A stretch of 64,000 nucleotides of DNA, from the NCBI GenBank assembly GCA_003290165.1, contig QNQO01000601.1:372001-436000 (forward strand). The letters are read 5' to 3'. Below, piece after piece: positions 1 through 11,553 of the stretch (the stretch's first letter is position 1; every line of letters begins with the position of its first letter). The DNA comes from Berberis thunbergii (Eukaryota > Streptophyta > Magnoliopsida > Ranunculales > Berberidaceae). The position numbers were made by a program, and so were the translations under genes. The notes under the pieces were generated by a model that ran no database searches, was not told the DNA's origin, and saw only the letters and a list, made by a program, of their open reading frames with translations.

Positions 1-987
1 TGTAAGCAACCACGCAATTCTTTAAGATGTAGAAACATAAACAAACACTAAGCAATGTCCAATCGATTTTCACTCAGCACCCAAGCCACTAAAACAATGT
101 GTCTGAAAGAGATACTTACTAACTTGTGAGCTCAGATACAAGGTCTCCACCGTGGGAGTAGAGATAAGTGTTATTTCAGAGCAATTGCTCCTAGGTTCAA
201 GCAATTGCTCTCTCCCCCGCAACACCACTGGCTGTCTACTACAAAAAAAGTTAGCCATTTCCAAATAACAATTTTTTTTAATTTTATTTCTTACTTCGAT
301 TGTTATCTAAATAAATAAACACACAATCAAACAATTACAGATGCAAAGATGTTTAATGGTCTTGGTCAAGAAGTCATAATTTTTTTTTTTTTTTTTTTTT
401 TTGAAAGTGAATTATTTCAAACCTAAAGCTAACAATTAACCTAATGCTAAAATAATACCTAACTATTACAAGTTGCGCTCGGCCATTCAAGGCATATTAA
501 AAAAATATATTAAAGAATAAACTTTTTTCTTTACTAGAAACTACAAATATATAAATAAATAAAATCTTCAGGCAAATCTTAGGCATTTCCGCAACTTTGT
601 TACCCATTTTTCTAAACGAATTTGTTCAACAGGCAATCGACCTCAAAAAAAATTACAGAAATTTAGGGGAGTGACAAGAAATTTGCTGTAAAATTTTCAC
701 GTTAAACAGATACTGTTTGAGTCGTCTGCTGCTGTGTTGTTTTCGTTATATGCTGAAAATTAACCAAAAAACATATAAATATGAGAAAAAATTAAATTAA
801 AGGAAAAAATTAAAGAAATTAAAAATGTTCTCTATTGTCTCCAAAGTTTTATCTTCGATAATGTCTTCCTTCACCAAGTGACGTGCAACGGCGCCATTTG
901 ATTGATGCCAAAAACCGACATTAATGTCGTTGCATGATTTTCGACATCAATCAAAGAAATATTTATCTTTTTGCTTATTTTTTCCTT
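1..987. other. AT-rich intergenic DNA with old retroelement traces
   Basis: No supportable gene. A run of 22 T at about 381-402, followed by lower-complexity sequence, could be the poly(A) end of a LINE or SINE on the minus strand. Near 880-900 the minus strand reads a GGCGCCGTTGC-like string, reminiscent of the region downstream of the primer-binding site in Ty3/gypsy elements, but no LTR can be delimited. The short reading frame at 70-264 has no recognisable content. Confidence 0.4.
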
Positions 988-995
988 CTACCTAC
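988..995. repeat. Target-site duplication of the 5.9-kb hAT element (left copy)
   Basis: CTACCTAC, identical to 6914-6921 on the other side. It fixes the element boundaries and the 8-bp hAT-type staggered cut. Confidence 0.9.
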
Positions 996-2050
996 TAGGG
1001 GTGGGCATCCCATCCCGCGATCCCGTTCCCGTCCCGACCCGTCCCGTCCCGATTTTTCCGGGTCTTAATGGGATTGAATAATTTCATCCCGATCCTGTCC
1101 CGTCCCGATCTAGAATGAGATGGAATGGGATGGAGATTTTCAATCCCGCCAATCCCGTCCCGTCCCGAACTAATTTATTAATATTAATTATTAATATTTT
1201 TATTTTAGAATTGTGGATGCCCTTACAAATATACTAATGTATATAACATATTTAATTTTTTAGCATCTCCATAAATATGTTACACATCTCCATGAATATC
1301 TCGCAGTTCTCATTCTCACTCACTCTCTCAAGTCTCAAGTCTCATCTCTCTGTGAAAACATATCTCTATCTAACAAACAAAAATGAATGAAGCATGTCGA
1401 TTTTAGGGTTATATCTCTAACAAACAAAAGCAGAGAAGACCAAAGAGTGAAGAGGTTCTTCTCATCGCACTGTCGCACACGCTTCATCAGTTCATCCGAC
1501 TTCATCTCCTTTCATCTGAGCTCAGTCTCTCATCAGTCGTCATCTGATTCATCTCTTCCCCTTCACCGATTTCAGGTAAAACTATAAATCTCTTTGAAAT
1601 CCGCAAAAATCGAAGCTTTGTAATATTGATTTGAGCCGATTTACCCAATTTTCTTCATCTTTAAGGAGGATCTTGATGAATCTTTTGGTTCGATTTTAGG
1701 GTTATAGCAAATGAACAACAAACAAAAGCAGAGAAGAGGTTGTTCTTACTCGCACACGCTTCATCCGACTTCATCTCTTTGCATCTGATCTCACTCTCTC
1801 ATCATCTCTTCCCCTTCACCTATTTCAGGTAAAAAATAAAACCCTATATGCTTTGAATCTCTGCTTTTTAAGTTTTTACAGTATTGATGTTTCTATTATT
1901 CTATATGCTTTTTTATTTGCTTGATTTTGTTGCTAGATGCGAGAAAAACACCTTTCTCGTTTTTGGTTGATGATTGAAAATCTTGGGTGTTTGTGGTTTT
2001 CTTAGGGTTGTAGTCTTAGGGTTGATCAGATGAAAAGAGTGAGATGAAAA

Positions 2051-2280
2051 TTGTTTGACAGGGTCCTAATTTTGTTAGGTTTTTAGCTTTTTATGAGATC
2101 TTCTTTAGGTCTTTGTTTAAAGAAAATTGCTTGACAGGGTCCTAATTTTGTTAGGTTTTTAGATTTCAATGAGATCTTCTTTAGGTCTTTGTTTAAAGAA
2201 AATTGTTTGACAGTGCTCTAATTTTGTTTGGTTTTAAGCTTTCAATGACATCTTATTTAGGTCTTTGTTTTTAGCTTTGA
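2051..2280 (+). repeat. 76-bp tandem repeat, three copies, in the hAT 5' leader
   Basis: Copies begin at 2051, 2127 and 2203 with TTGTTTGACAGGG-like starts, an exact 76-bp spacing. Each contains a GAGATCTTCTTTAGGTCTTTG-like core, and the third copy is the most diverged. The array lies between the left terminus and the first transposase exon, so it is transcribed leader or intron sequence of the transposase gene. A looser duplication of a CATCTCTTCCCCTTCACC block also occurs at about 1550 and 1805. Confidence 0.8.
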
Positions 2281-2447
2281 ATGAGATAGGCGTGATTTGT
2301 TTGATCAAATTTGTTTAAAGAAATTTCACCTTGTTCCTTTTGTTTTGTAGGAGCCCTTACACAGTTACACTGATCAAGAAGCAGAACAACTAGGAATCTG
2401 GTGAAACCCCCAATTTGGATTTTTGAACCCTAAACACAAATCCAAAG

Positions 2448-4839
2448 ATGAAGAGATCATTGGTAAGTTCTAACTCTTCACTTACCTTCTGTTTTTAGAT
2501 AGTTATAATGAAATGTAATAACTTAGCAGAGTAATCCATTTGCTTTAACATAAAATTGCAATTTGCTAACATTGTTTATCTTTGTTATTGAGCAGAGTCA
2601 GCAACCAAAGAGTGGGGTTTCTTCTTCAGTAGGAGCTTCACCATTGGAACTCGCATGCATCCCAATTGAACCAGTTGAGCATGTCCAAGTGGGAGAGACA
2701 AACCTCAATGATGGTAATGTTGAAACAATTGAAGAATTACATGATGAGGTAAGTGGCTATAGTACTACTTGTCAAAAACGTAGTTGGGTTTGGGAACACT
2801 TTAAAGAATATGATGCAAATAATAAAATAAAAAGGAAAGATGAGAAAACAGGGAAAATGATAGAAGTAGAAGAGATACAAAAACGAGCTAAATGCATTTA
2901 TTGCCCTGCTAAAAGTTCACTAGGAGATTATGTTGCTGATGGTGGGAAAACAGGGACATCTGGAATGAGTAGACACATAAACTTGTATTGCAAGTATTAC
3001 CCACCAAACCAAAACAAGACACAAAAAAATTATTACTGGTGATAAGGGCCAAAGTAATAACATGGTTGCTAGGGGATTTTCTCAGAGTGTTGTCATGGAT
3101 GCTTGTGTTAAAATGATTGTAATAGATGAGCTTCCATTAGCCATGTTGAAAATATTGGTTTTAGGGGTTTTTGTGGTGTTGCTTGCCCAATGTTTCAAGT
3201 GCCTAGTAGGAGGTTCTGTGGTAAGAAACTTTTTGCAGATGTATGATGACAATAAAACAAGCTTGAAAAAAAAATTGAGTGCATATAGGGTAAGCCTCAC
3301 TACAGACACTTGACTAGTCTCCAGAATATGAATTATATGGTGTTAACTGCTCATTTCATTTACTGTGATTGGAAGATGCACAAGAGGGTTTTAAACTTTT
3401 GTGTGATTCCTAATCACCAAGGGACCACCATAGGGAAGCTTATAGAGGGTTGTTTATTGGATTGGGGGATGAGAAGGTATTGACCATAGCTGTAGACAAC
3501 GCTTCCGCAAATAAGGTTGCTATAGATTGGGTTAGGGATAAGATGAATAGGTGGGAGAATTCACAAACTGTTTTGGGTGGAAAGTATTTGCATGTGAGAT
3601 GTTGTGCTCATATAACAAATTTAATTGTTGGTAGTGGCTTGAAAAAACTGAATAAGTCCATTTTAGCCATTAGGAATGCTGTGAGGTTTGTGATGTCTTC
3701 TTCGAATCGATTGGACTATTTTAAGTCTTGTGCTGAGTCAGAGAAAATTTCCAGCAAAGGTCTTGTATGCTTGGATGTCCCTACAAGGTGGAATTCAACA
3801 TTTTAATGTTGGAGGCATCCTTGAAATTTCAAAAGGTTTTTCAAAGAATGGAGGAGGATGATGGCAACCCATTTTTGGCTTTTTTCAAGGAACCAGATGA
3901 AGAGTATGATGAGGAAGGGAATATGCTTCAAACTAGTGGTAAGAAGAGAAGGGTTGGACCACCAAGTCAGGTAGATTGGGACAATGCATCCGTTTTCGTA
4001 AAGTTTTTGAAGGTTTTTTTTTATGTGACTTTGAGGTTTAGTGCATCATTGCACCCTGCTGCGCGCATACAACCTTTCATGATGTATTGAAGGTTGAACA
4101 TGAGATTGAAAGGTTGTTTGTTGCATCTGAGATGACCATTGGTTCAGATGCTGAAAAACTGTTGATTGACATGGCAGCCAATATGAAAACAAAATATAAC
4201 AAGTATTTTGGCTCTTCTAGCACCTTGAACCCATTGCTGATGATTGCATTGGTGTTGGATCCAAGGTTCAAGCTGAGACATATAACTCATATTCTTAGGA
4301 AGGAGAAGTTTGATGAGGAAGATGTGCAGTCAAAAATCAAATCCTTGAAAGGAATTTTGATAGCCCTTTATGATGAGTATGGACCAAGAGTGGATGGTGG
4401 TATACACATGAAAAAATCTGAATCACAAAAATGAAGGTTCTTCTATGATTATTGATGAAGATAGTGGGAGGGATGATATTTTCGATGACTGGATGAGAGT
4501 GGTCGAAGAGAGTAATGATGCAGTGCTGGCACATGAAGTGGATCAATACTTGGTTGATCCTTTGGAAATGGCAACTAAAGGTAAATTTGATATTTGTTGT
4601 GGTGGAAGCTCATGGGTCCCAAGTATCCTAGTTTGGCAGTAATTGCAAAAGATATTCTTGCTATCCAAGTATCAACAGTGGCATCAGAGAGTTGTTTTAG
4701 CACAGGGGGTAGAGTGATAGATGCATTTAGGAGTTCATTAACTCCTACAACAGTAGAGGCATTGATTTGCATGCAAAACTGGTTGAAGGGAGATGATATT
4801 GCAACTTCAGAACTGGAATTTCGTCCAGACAATCAATAA
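2448..4839 (+). pseudogene. hAT transposase with BED zinc finger, decayed
   Basis: This would be the DNA-cutting enzyme of the surrounding element. A first mini-exon (2448-2462) spells five codons and ends at a GT donor; an AG acceptor at 2594-2595 joins it to the exon at 2596. The BED finger shows its Cys pair (KCIYCPA) and His/Cys pair (HINLYC) at about 2890-2985. A one-base slip in an A7 run near 3025 shifts the frame. Further pieces carry the first catalytic Asp block (LTTDT, about 3300), the second (TIAVDNASAN, about 3480), the CLDVPTRWNST motif (about 3770) and the C-terminal hAT dimerisation region (STVASESCFSTGGRV, about 4670-4720). At least six frameshifts or stops interrupt it, so it is not functional. 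Family assignment is secure; exact lesion sites are approximate. Confidence 0.9.
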
Positions 4840-5050
4840 CTTGAATTTTATGAAACTATTGAAGCAGGTAATTTTATTTTTAAATTTGCTTCTCCAATTT
4901 TAAATATTTATTAACTTCTTTGGAACTTTTAGATTGATTAATTTGTGTGCTTTTTGTGTATGTAGAACATATAAGTTCAGTTTCGGATCCAAAGGAAAGG
5001 AAGAAGTGAGGTACATGTCCAAAGGGAAGGAAGGTAAGCAAACTCTTGAT

Positions 5051-5183
5051 GTTGTAGTCATTGCTACCAGTAGTAATGCTTGATTAATTTAAGTAGTGCA
5101 CACAAGAAGATGACTTTTTCAGTGATAGAGAATTTGTTTGTCACTTTGTTGTTGTAGTCATTGCTACCAGTAGTAATGCTTGT
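5051..5183 (+). repeat. Direct repeat of about 30 bp, two copies 101 bp apart
   Basis: A GTTGTAGTCATTGCTACCAG block followed by TAGTAATGCTTG occurs at about 5052 and again at about 5153, in the 3' untranslated part of the hAT element. No further copies are seen. Confidence 0.7.
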
Positions 5184-6175
5184 TTTTTCAATGAATTGGG
5201 TGTACAAGTAGAGAAATCACCAGAAACTGAGATAACAGGTGCATCATTTAGATGATTGAGAAGATAGACATGAATCAAGTCACAGATCAGTAATGTTAAA
5301 AATTAGGAATCAGTTTATGAAAATATTATGCAAATCATGTGGAATTCAGAATATATACACATAAGTACATGAGTCCAGATATCACTTTGCAGTAGAGAAT
5401 TAGAGATGACACTCCATACCTTAAACTATCTCCTCTTTGATTATTACTTGTTTTTCCTTGTTAATTCAACACTAATAGTTACCACAGTTCAATTTAATGA
5501 ATTTATTCAGAACAGAAAGAGCATAGATACATTTGAGAGGGCTAATAAAATGAACTATATTCATCATTGTTTACACTTTTGATCATCTGACAAATTAGTT
5601 TGTGCTACTACACAGATAACCCTGCAAATGAGCTTGTCAGTATCATCAACACAAACCGAACACAGCAAAAACTTCCAAGACTGACAGCAAGAATTTCTTT
5701 TGATTTTGAAGTTGTTGTATTCTGTTTAGGTACTCTGTTTGTATCTTATTTAGGTCTTATGTTTGTATTCTATTTGTTACTGGAATGTATTCTAAAAATT
5801 CTAATTTCAACTACTCTTATGTTTGTATTTCTTCAAGTGTTCATATTTACATAAAGAATGCATTTATGTTTTATGATACTGCAGTAGTGCAGTGAAGAAG
5901 CTCAGTATTCTATGCATTCTATAAAAAATAAAAAGATAGGCCTCGACTGCCAAAACATGTTTACATCCTTTCACACTTCTATTTATATCCAATAAATCAC
6001 ACTAAAACAACAGGGTTTGCTTCCGAGGAGCTTTCCTGAAAGTAGTGCACCCCATACAAAAAACACAAAACAAACTAAGAGCATTCTCTATATAGAACCA
6101 AAACATGTTCATGATCCCCAGTTTTATTCATTACATACTAGTGCTCTTAACTGGGGAAGTTGAAAGACTGATGAT

Positions 6176-6620
6176 TTAAGCAGCACAAACAGTGGGGTTC
6201 GCTAAGAGATAGGCCTCGATTGCCTTGTAAGTCCCCAACATACCCTCTTTCTCCATGCTGAGCTGTTCTTGTGTGTACTTAACTCCATCAATGGTGTTGA
6301 GTTCAGCTGTCAGTTTGCAAATGCTTCCTCCATTTCCACTAGCCTCAACTTTAATTTGGTATGTAGCTGACTTGAGTTTCTTCCCGATATCATCTCCTTC
6401 AATCATTGTATACTTGCATACTAAAATTTCCTTGTCAAGCACATCAATACGGTTCTTCGCGAAGTCATAAGGAACAGCTGGAATTTGGATACAAAGAACC
6501 AAAAAATGTATTAGGATCATTGATAATGGAGCAAATAAGATTAGTGAAGAAAAGATATGGATCAAACCTTCAGTGAAAGTGTATTGCTTGATGCTACCAA
6601 CGCCTCCATCTCCAGAAAGC
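6176..6620 (-). pseudogene. Captured PR-10 / Bet v 1 gene fragment inside the hAT element
   Basis: Exon 2 is 6176-6477 and intact through its stop: after the split Ala it reads VPYDFAKNRIDVLDKE and ends ANPTVCAA. The exon-1 remnant (6569 to about 6620) retains GDGGVGSIKQYTFTEG. A 91-bp intron (6478-6568) with GT/AG ends separates them at the position conserved in PR-10 genes, splitting one Ala codon. Known PR-10 proteins are about 160 aa cytosolic hydrophobic-ligand binders and allergens; here the first 40 or so residues, including the start codon, are missing. It lies opposite in strand to the transposase. The retained intron means genomic DNA was captured, not an mRNA copy. An in-frame ATG at 6637 would give an aberrant N-terminus through the intron, so no normal protein is expected. 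Confidence 0.88.
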
Positions 6621-6660
6621 AGAAACAATGGCAGCACTCTTTGTATCCAAATTCCAGCTG
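6475..6660. repeat. 22-bp perfect inverted repeat at the PR-10 capture breakpoint
   Basis: The 22 bases at 6475-6496, which cover the intron 3' splice site and first bases of PR-10 exon 2, recur as an exact reverse complement at 6639-6660, just outside the truncated exon 1. The shared string begins CTTTGTATCCAAATTCC on the plus strand of the outer copy. It looks like templated filler DNA made during capture. Confidence 0.85.
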
Positions 6661-6921
6661 ATACTGCATAATGAAGTGTTCTATTCTATGTCTATGATAC
6701 TGCATAATGAATTGACAATAAATCACTGCAGTGTTCTATGATGCTTGCTTCAAAATTTTTGGATGTTGCTTCAAATTTTTTGATGCCGCTGATCCCGTCC
6801 CGTCCCGATCCCGTATATCTCGTCCCATCCCATCCCGTATATCCCGTTTTTGATGAACGGGATGGGATAGGGATGGGTATATCTCGTCCCATCCCGTTTC
6901 GTGCCCACCCCTACTACCTAC

Positions 6922-8116
6922 AATACACTTCAACAATGCATAGTGGAAGTAGGAGTTATCAACTACTTCATTTGAATTAGAAGACAAAATAACAAAATAA
7001 TTATGGTGAGATGTTGAGAGATGATATGATTCCAAAACAAAATAATAACTTGTAACAAAAATGAAGATAGAGAAATCTCAAGGGTAAGAGAATCACCCCA
7101 TTCCAACATAATGATTGTAGAATGTAATTTCAAATTCTCTCAAAATACTTAAATCACATGGATTTCAACCTGCATGACTTGAGTTGTGGGAATAAAGATG
7201 TAAAAGTCTTTTCATTTTCCTCAAACTTTAACCAAATCCATTATTTTATTTCTAAAACATCATCGGATTTTGATTACGTTTTTCATCGGAAAAATCCTAA
7301 AAGACATGGAAATAATTTATTCTTACAAATCAAAATCATTATCCATTTAACAAGTGAAGCCTTCTTTTAAAATACTTATTACAATTCATTGTTCTACTTT
7401 ACTTCCTACAGGAAACACAATCTAACTATCATTATATCTTTATGAGGCTCAGTCTTTCCCCCTTGAGATGGGAGATTAACTATCCATGAATAGTGAGAAT
7501 AAATTAAAAGTTAAAGGAGAAAAAGAAAAAATTAAGAAAGAAAAACAAAATGGAACTTACTTCAATTAAAATGTTGAAAAGTAGTAAATGCACTTATCTA
7601 CCAAGCAAGATTCTAAAGCCAAGAATTACAGCCAAAAAAATTGTCTAAGACAAACTATCTTTTATGAACTCTATGTATGGGGTTTTTATAGGTAAAAAAG
7701 ATTTGAGTGAAATAAAGAAACATGGTTGAGTGAAACAAGAAACATGGTTTGAGTAAAACAAAAAAACATTGTTGAGTAGAATAAGGAAACATGTCTTGTA
7801 AAAAAAAATTTATGATAAAGTTGGACATGCATGTGAACGTCCAAATCTTCATGTTGATTTTTTCGAGATCCGTAGTTGTTGATGCTTTGTGGGCTTTACT
7901 TCATGGTTCTTGAGATTGAAATTCTTTAGTCCTTAGGAATACATTTGAACTCTCATTTGGCATTCTAGTTGTTGAATTTAACCTTATTGTGCTACTTTAT
8001 GTATGATTTGAGATTTGTGCTTAAATTCATACAAAATGCACAAAATACACGTAATGATTCTGACATTGTATACTAAGGGGTGTAAAAATTGATGTTTTGG
8101 GTGCTTATCATTGGTC
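6922..8116. other. Non-coding AT-rich spacer
   Basis: No supportable gene. Joining 987 to 6922 restores the sequence into which the hAT element inserted. The stretch 7850-8110 has the texture of an old LTR end (GGGTGCTTATCA at about 8100), but no partner LTR or TSD was found. Confidence 0.35.
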
Positions 8117-8850
8117 TAGAAGGTGAGAGTCTAGTCAATCCCGAACTGATTCCGATGGCTCGCCACGATACCATTACTCTTCTAAAAACCATGGTCGCCG
8201 AATTACAAACCCTGGACTTGTAGCCCCCACTGCGCGGGTGTAGATGGTTTAGAAGGTGGGAGCCTACTAAGTCCCAAAATGATTTCGGCGGCTCACCACG
8301 GGACCACTCTTCTACAAACTATGGTCGCTAAATTACCAATCCTGAACTTGTAGCCCCCACTGTGCGGGTGTAGATTGTTTAGAAGGTGGGAGCCTAGTCA
8401 GTCCTAAACTGATTTCGACGGCTCGCCACTGGACCACTACTCTTCTACAGACTATAGTCACCAAATTACCAACCCTGGACTTGTAGCCCCACTGCACGGG
8501 TGTAAATGGTTAGAAGGTGGGAGCCTAGTTAGTCCCGAACTGATTTTGATGGCTCACTACGGGACCACTGCTCTTCTATAGACCAAGGTCGTCAAAAACT
8601 CTCAAATTTGTAGCTCGATGCGCACAGGTGTAGATGATTTGGAAGGTGAGAGCCTAGTCAATCCCAAACTGATTTCGACGGCTTGCCACGGGACCACTAT
8701 TCTTCAGCATGGTCCCCGAATCCCCTCGTTTCAAACTTGTAGCCCGCTACGCACGGGTGTAGATGGTTTGAACTGATGTCAGCTTTCAACTTGGAGATTA
8801 GTCGGCTTTGAACTGATGTCGATGGCTCTCCACAGGATCATCGCTCTTCA
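8117..8850 (+). repeat. Tandem array of a ~130-bp unit, about 5.6 copies
   Basis: Copies start with TAGAAGGTG or a one-base variant at 8117, 8250, 8380, 8511 and 8640, giving spacings of 133, 130, 131 and 129 bp; a degenerate sixth starts near 8769. Each unit carries in order a GAGCCTAGTCAGTCC-like block, GGCTCGCCACGGGACCACT, and CTTGTAGCCCCCACTGCGCG. The array lies upstream of the antisense ORF and LTR described below, where Tat-lineage Ty3/gypsy elements are known to carry tandem repeats in their 3' untranslated region. Confidence 0.88.
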
Positions 8851-9169
8851 ATCAGATGTGCAAAATGAGCCCCCAGCAGCTTACCTTAAGAATGGGCCAA
8901 AACTGGGCAGCATAGCTCGCTTCTGAACCATCCGTGGAACGCCCACTATCGGACGTGACTAAGCAACAGTGACTCCGAGTCACTCGCAATGCAAACGGTC
9001 AATGACAGACAGACCACTCGACTTCCTATTGACCCAACCAGCCTATGCCAAAGTAAAACGACAAGGTGAAACGAAAAATACACAATAGGGATAACAAACA
9101 AAAAACGGATGCGAAACGTACTTAAGAAAAATCTGTTATTTGAAACAAAAATGTACAAGTGTACAAAGT

Positions 9170-11313
9170 TTACTCTTTATCACGAGAAGCTACAGAAATA
9201 AAAGAGCTAAGCTTAATGGAGGAGGGAACAAGAGTTGCATTCATAACACATCGCAGTCTGAGCATCATGATCTGGTTGCCTTCTCTGTCTAATGATGCAG
9301 AAATGACTAATAAGTCTACATTCAACATCTTCTTATAACAATCGAGGTCCCATTCCGGATGTTCCTCCTTCATAATTGTCAGCAGCTCCAATCACCATGT
9401 ACAACCCATCAAAATTCACACTTGCCTTGCTCTTGGAGAAAATCTTCCTCACCCGCTTTCGCTTTAGCAAGTCCACGCTCCAATAGCTCCAGCTTGCTGG
9501 TCAGCACATCGACATTAGACTGCTCCATAATCAAACTACTTTTTACAGCACTTAGCTCATGTTGCTCCATTTCAAGCTGATCCTCAACCTTCCTCGCCAC
9601 TCGAGCATTAAATTCTACATTGGACCCCAACTATTTTTCTGAACAGCCCAATCAGCCTCCTCCAAGGCATTCCTCAGCGAAGGACCGCAGTTCAAAATGC
9701 GCCTCAGCCGCATTTTCCTGTGCAACCTCCAGTTTGTGATGGATCAGATCCAACTATTGCTTGAATCTGTCCATCGTGGACACTGCCTCTGCTAAGTCAA
9801 ACTCAAGGGCTTCCAGACGAACCCTCTGAGTCTCAGCGACAACAACCGACTACTCCAACCTCCTCTCCTCAGTTTGTTTCTTCAGCAGCTCAATTTCATA
9901 AAGCGCATTGGAAATCAACCTCTACATGTTTGAAAAGACACGCACCATGGTATACACCCTCTCACGGGCCGCCTCGACTTCCGTCCCAACAACGGCCACC
10001 TGGCTCAAGTGAGACATTCCCAGCATAAGGTACTTTAAACTCATATCCATACGCCCTAATAGTATTTCCTCATAAGGTTTTGGAGCGTGATCCATCAGCC
10101 AGATGTGACACTTGCTTATACGCTTCCTCGAAGCATAATCCACATCAACCTCCTGGTTGCAGGACTGATTGCTTATCCCTACTAAATCTGAGGCAAACAG
10201 ACTTATCCGCACATCCAGATGAAACTCTCCCGAATGAGGAATTACACCAACACCACCCTTCGTAGTCGCTACTGCTCCCAAGACTTCCTCCGCAGCAATT
10301 CCTTTACCACCAACAACCGATCCTTTGTTGTGAGATGGCTTAACAAAATCCGGAGGAAAAGAGTTGTCCAATAGACCCTCCATCACCTTGAGGTATTCCT
10401 TGGACCGAGACGGGGAACAATGCGGCCTATGAGAGACTTGGCTTGTGGCGCCACAGCCACTATTGGACAACACACCAGTGGGGCAGTTGGATTCCAGAAC
10501 CTTAGAAAAATCATCATCAGGACTCTCTAGCAAAATAGCCTTGGATGGATCAACATCAGTAGAAGCCACTACAGCAGCCAGTATCAGCTTCTCGCCCAGA
10601 GCTTCTACCTGTGCGGCACTAAGATTCGCTGAATCTTCAACCCCTGCTAATTGCAGGTGATCCCTTTCTCAACCGGACACTTCGGCCTCCGCCCTAGTAG
10701 GCCAATCAGGCTCACGCTCTTCACTTACTGGAGCAGAACGTTTGGAAGACGACCAAGTCCTAACACGAGACCTCTTAGAACCCGCAAAGGAGGCGAGCGT
10801 CTAAAAAAACCCCTCTATATCAGACAAAGAATGAGCATTTACTCTTGCAGCTTTTCTTTTCCTAGAAGAGGTCCCCACATTCAGAATTAACTCGCAACAA
10901 CCAGTAAAAAGTAGGGCCTCATGCCAGTTGTCCCATAGAGTCACGCAAACGCTAGCTTCATTTGCTCTGATCAAAATAAGAAGAACGATCTTGTACCCAT
11001 TTGGTACCAACTGGACAAGAGGGATTCCAAGAAAATCTAAGAAGTCCCAAATCACATCAAGAACAAAACATTAGACTCTAGTTTGGAGCATCCCATGGTG
11101 CAAATAGATAAACCCCTTTGGCGGAAACATGGGCGTCTGATCGTCCTTCAGAACAGACAGTTGCAGGACCTCGGGGACCCCAAACGTCGTCCAAATTTCA
11201 GCAAGGCCAAATTTAGAAAGCAACCTGTCTTCAAAAAACTCGAGGCTCTTGGCCAAGATTGCGTCATCAAGATGGTTTTGGTGAGCCATGAAGAAGATGA
11301 ACAATCTTTTCAA
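9170..11313 (-). pseudogene. Antisense ORF with Transposase_28-like region and coiled coil, decayed
   Basis: Reading the minus strand, the pieces in order are: MPFP-type N-terminus with PPKGFIYLHHGML (about 11110); FLDFLGIPLVQLVPNGYKI (about 11010), which resembles the Pfam Transposase_28 'putative gypsy-type transposon' domain; a basic SSRKRKAA stretch; an acidic, Ser-rich middle (10569-9922, open for 215 codons); a long heptad-like coiled coil (about 9900-9409, with VEDQLEMEQHELSAVKSSL); and a C-terminal EEHPEWDLDCYKKML piece (about 9345). Stops and frameshifts separate the pieces. Proteins of this type are encoded antisense in some Ty3/gypsy elements; their function is unknown. The domain call rests on memory of the family consensus. 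Confidence 0.6.
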
Positions 11314-11553
11314 TCAGAAGATAAACAAAGCAAAATCTCTAAAAGTAAAATAGAAGAGTTAGTTTCCGCACAAAGGATGACCTAATTAGGGATTGGTTTC
11401 CTGCCTCTTCTCCTCTGAACCGACGCATGTTCAATTAAAGAAGCTCGCAGCTCAAGCAATAACTCATACTCAATCATCACGAGCGGCGTATCTTTTCAAG
11501 AGGTGACTTAGCGAACCGATGTGATGGCCCACTAACTCGGGGGGAGTAGCTAA

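Larger units (their letters stand above)
996..6913 (+). mobile_element. hAT DNA transposon, complete ends, 5,918 bp
   Basis: The ends are seen directly. The left terminus TAGGGGTGGGCA (996-1007) is matched perfectly by its reverse complement at 6902-6913, and the element is flanked by an identical 8-bp duplication CTACCTAC (988-995 and 6914-6921). An 8-bp TSD with short TIRs is the hAT signature. Both subterminal regions (about 1008-1180 and 6785-6900) are packed with CCCGTCCCG/GGGATGGGA repeats, the kind of array hAT transposases bind. The interior holds a decayed transposase on the plus strand (2448-4839) and a PR-10 gene fragment on the minus strand (6176-6620). The undamaged TIRs and TSD contrast with the decayed coding region, so the copy could only have moved with help from a relative. 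Confidence 0.93.

Noticed and set aside
8117..8850. Regular repeats as a CRISPR-like array
   Set aside because: The whole 130-bp unit is repeated with no unique spacers, in plant DNA next to an LTR; it is an ordinary tandem repeat.
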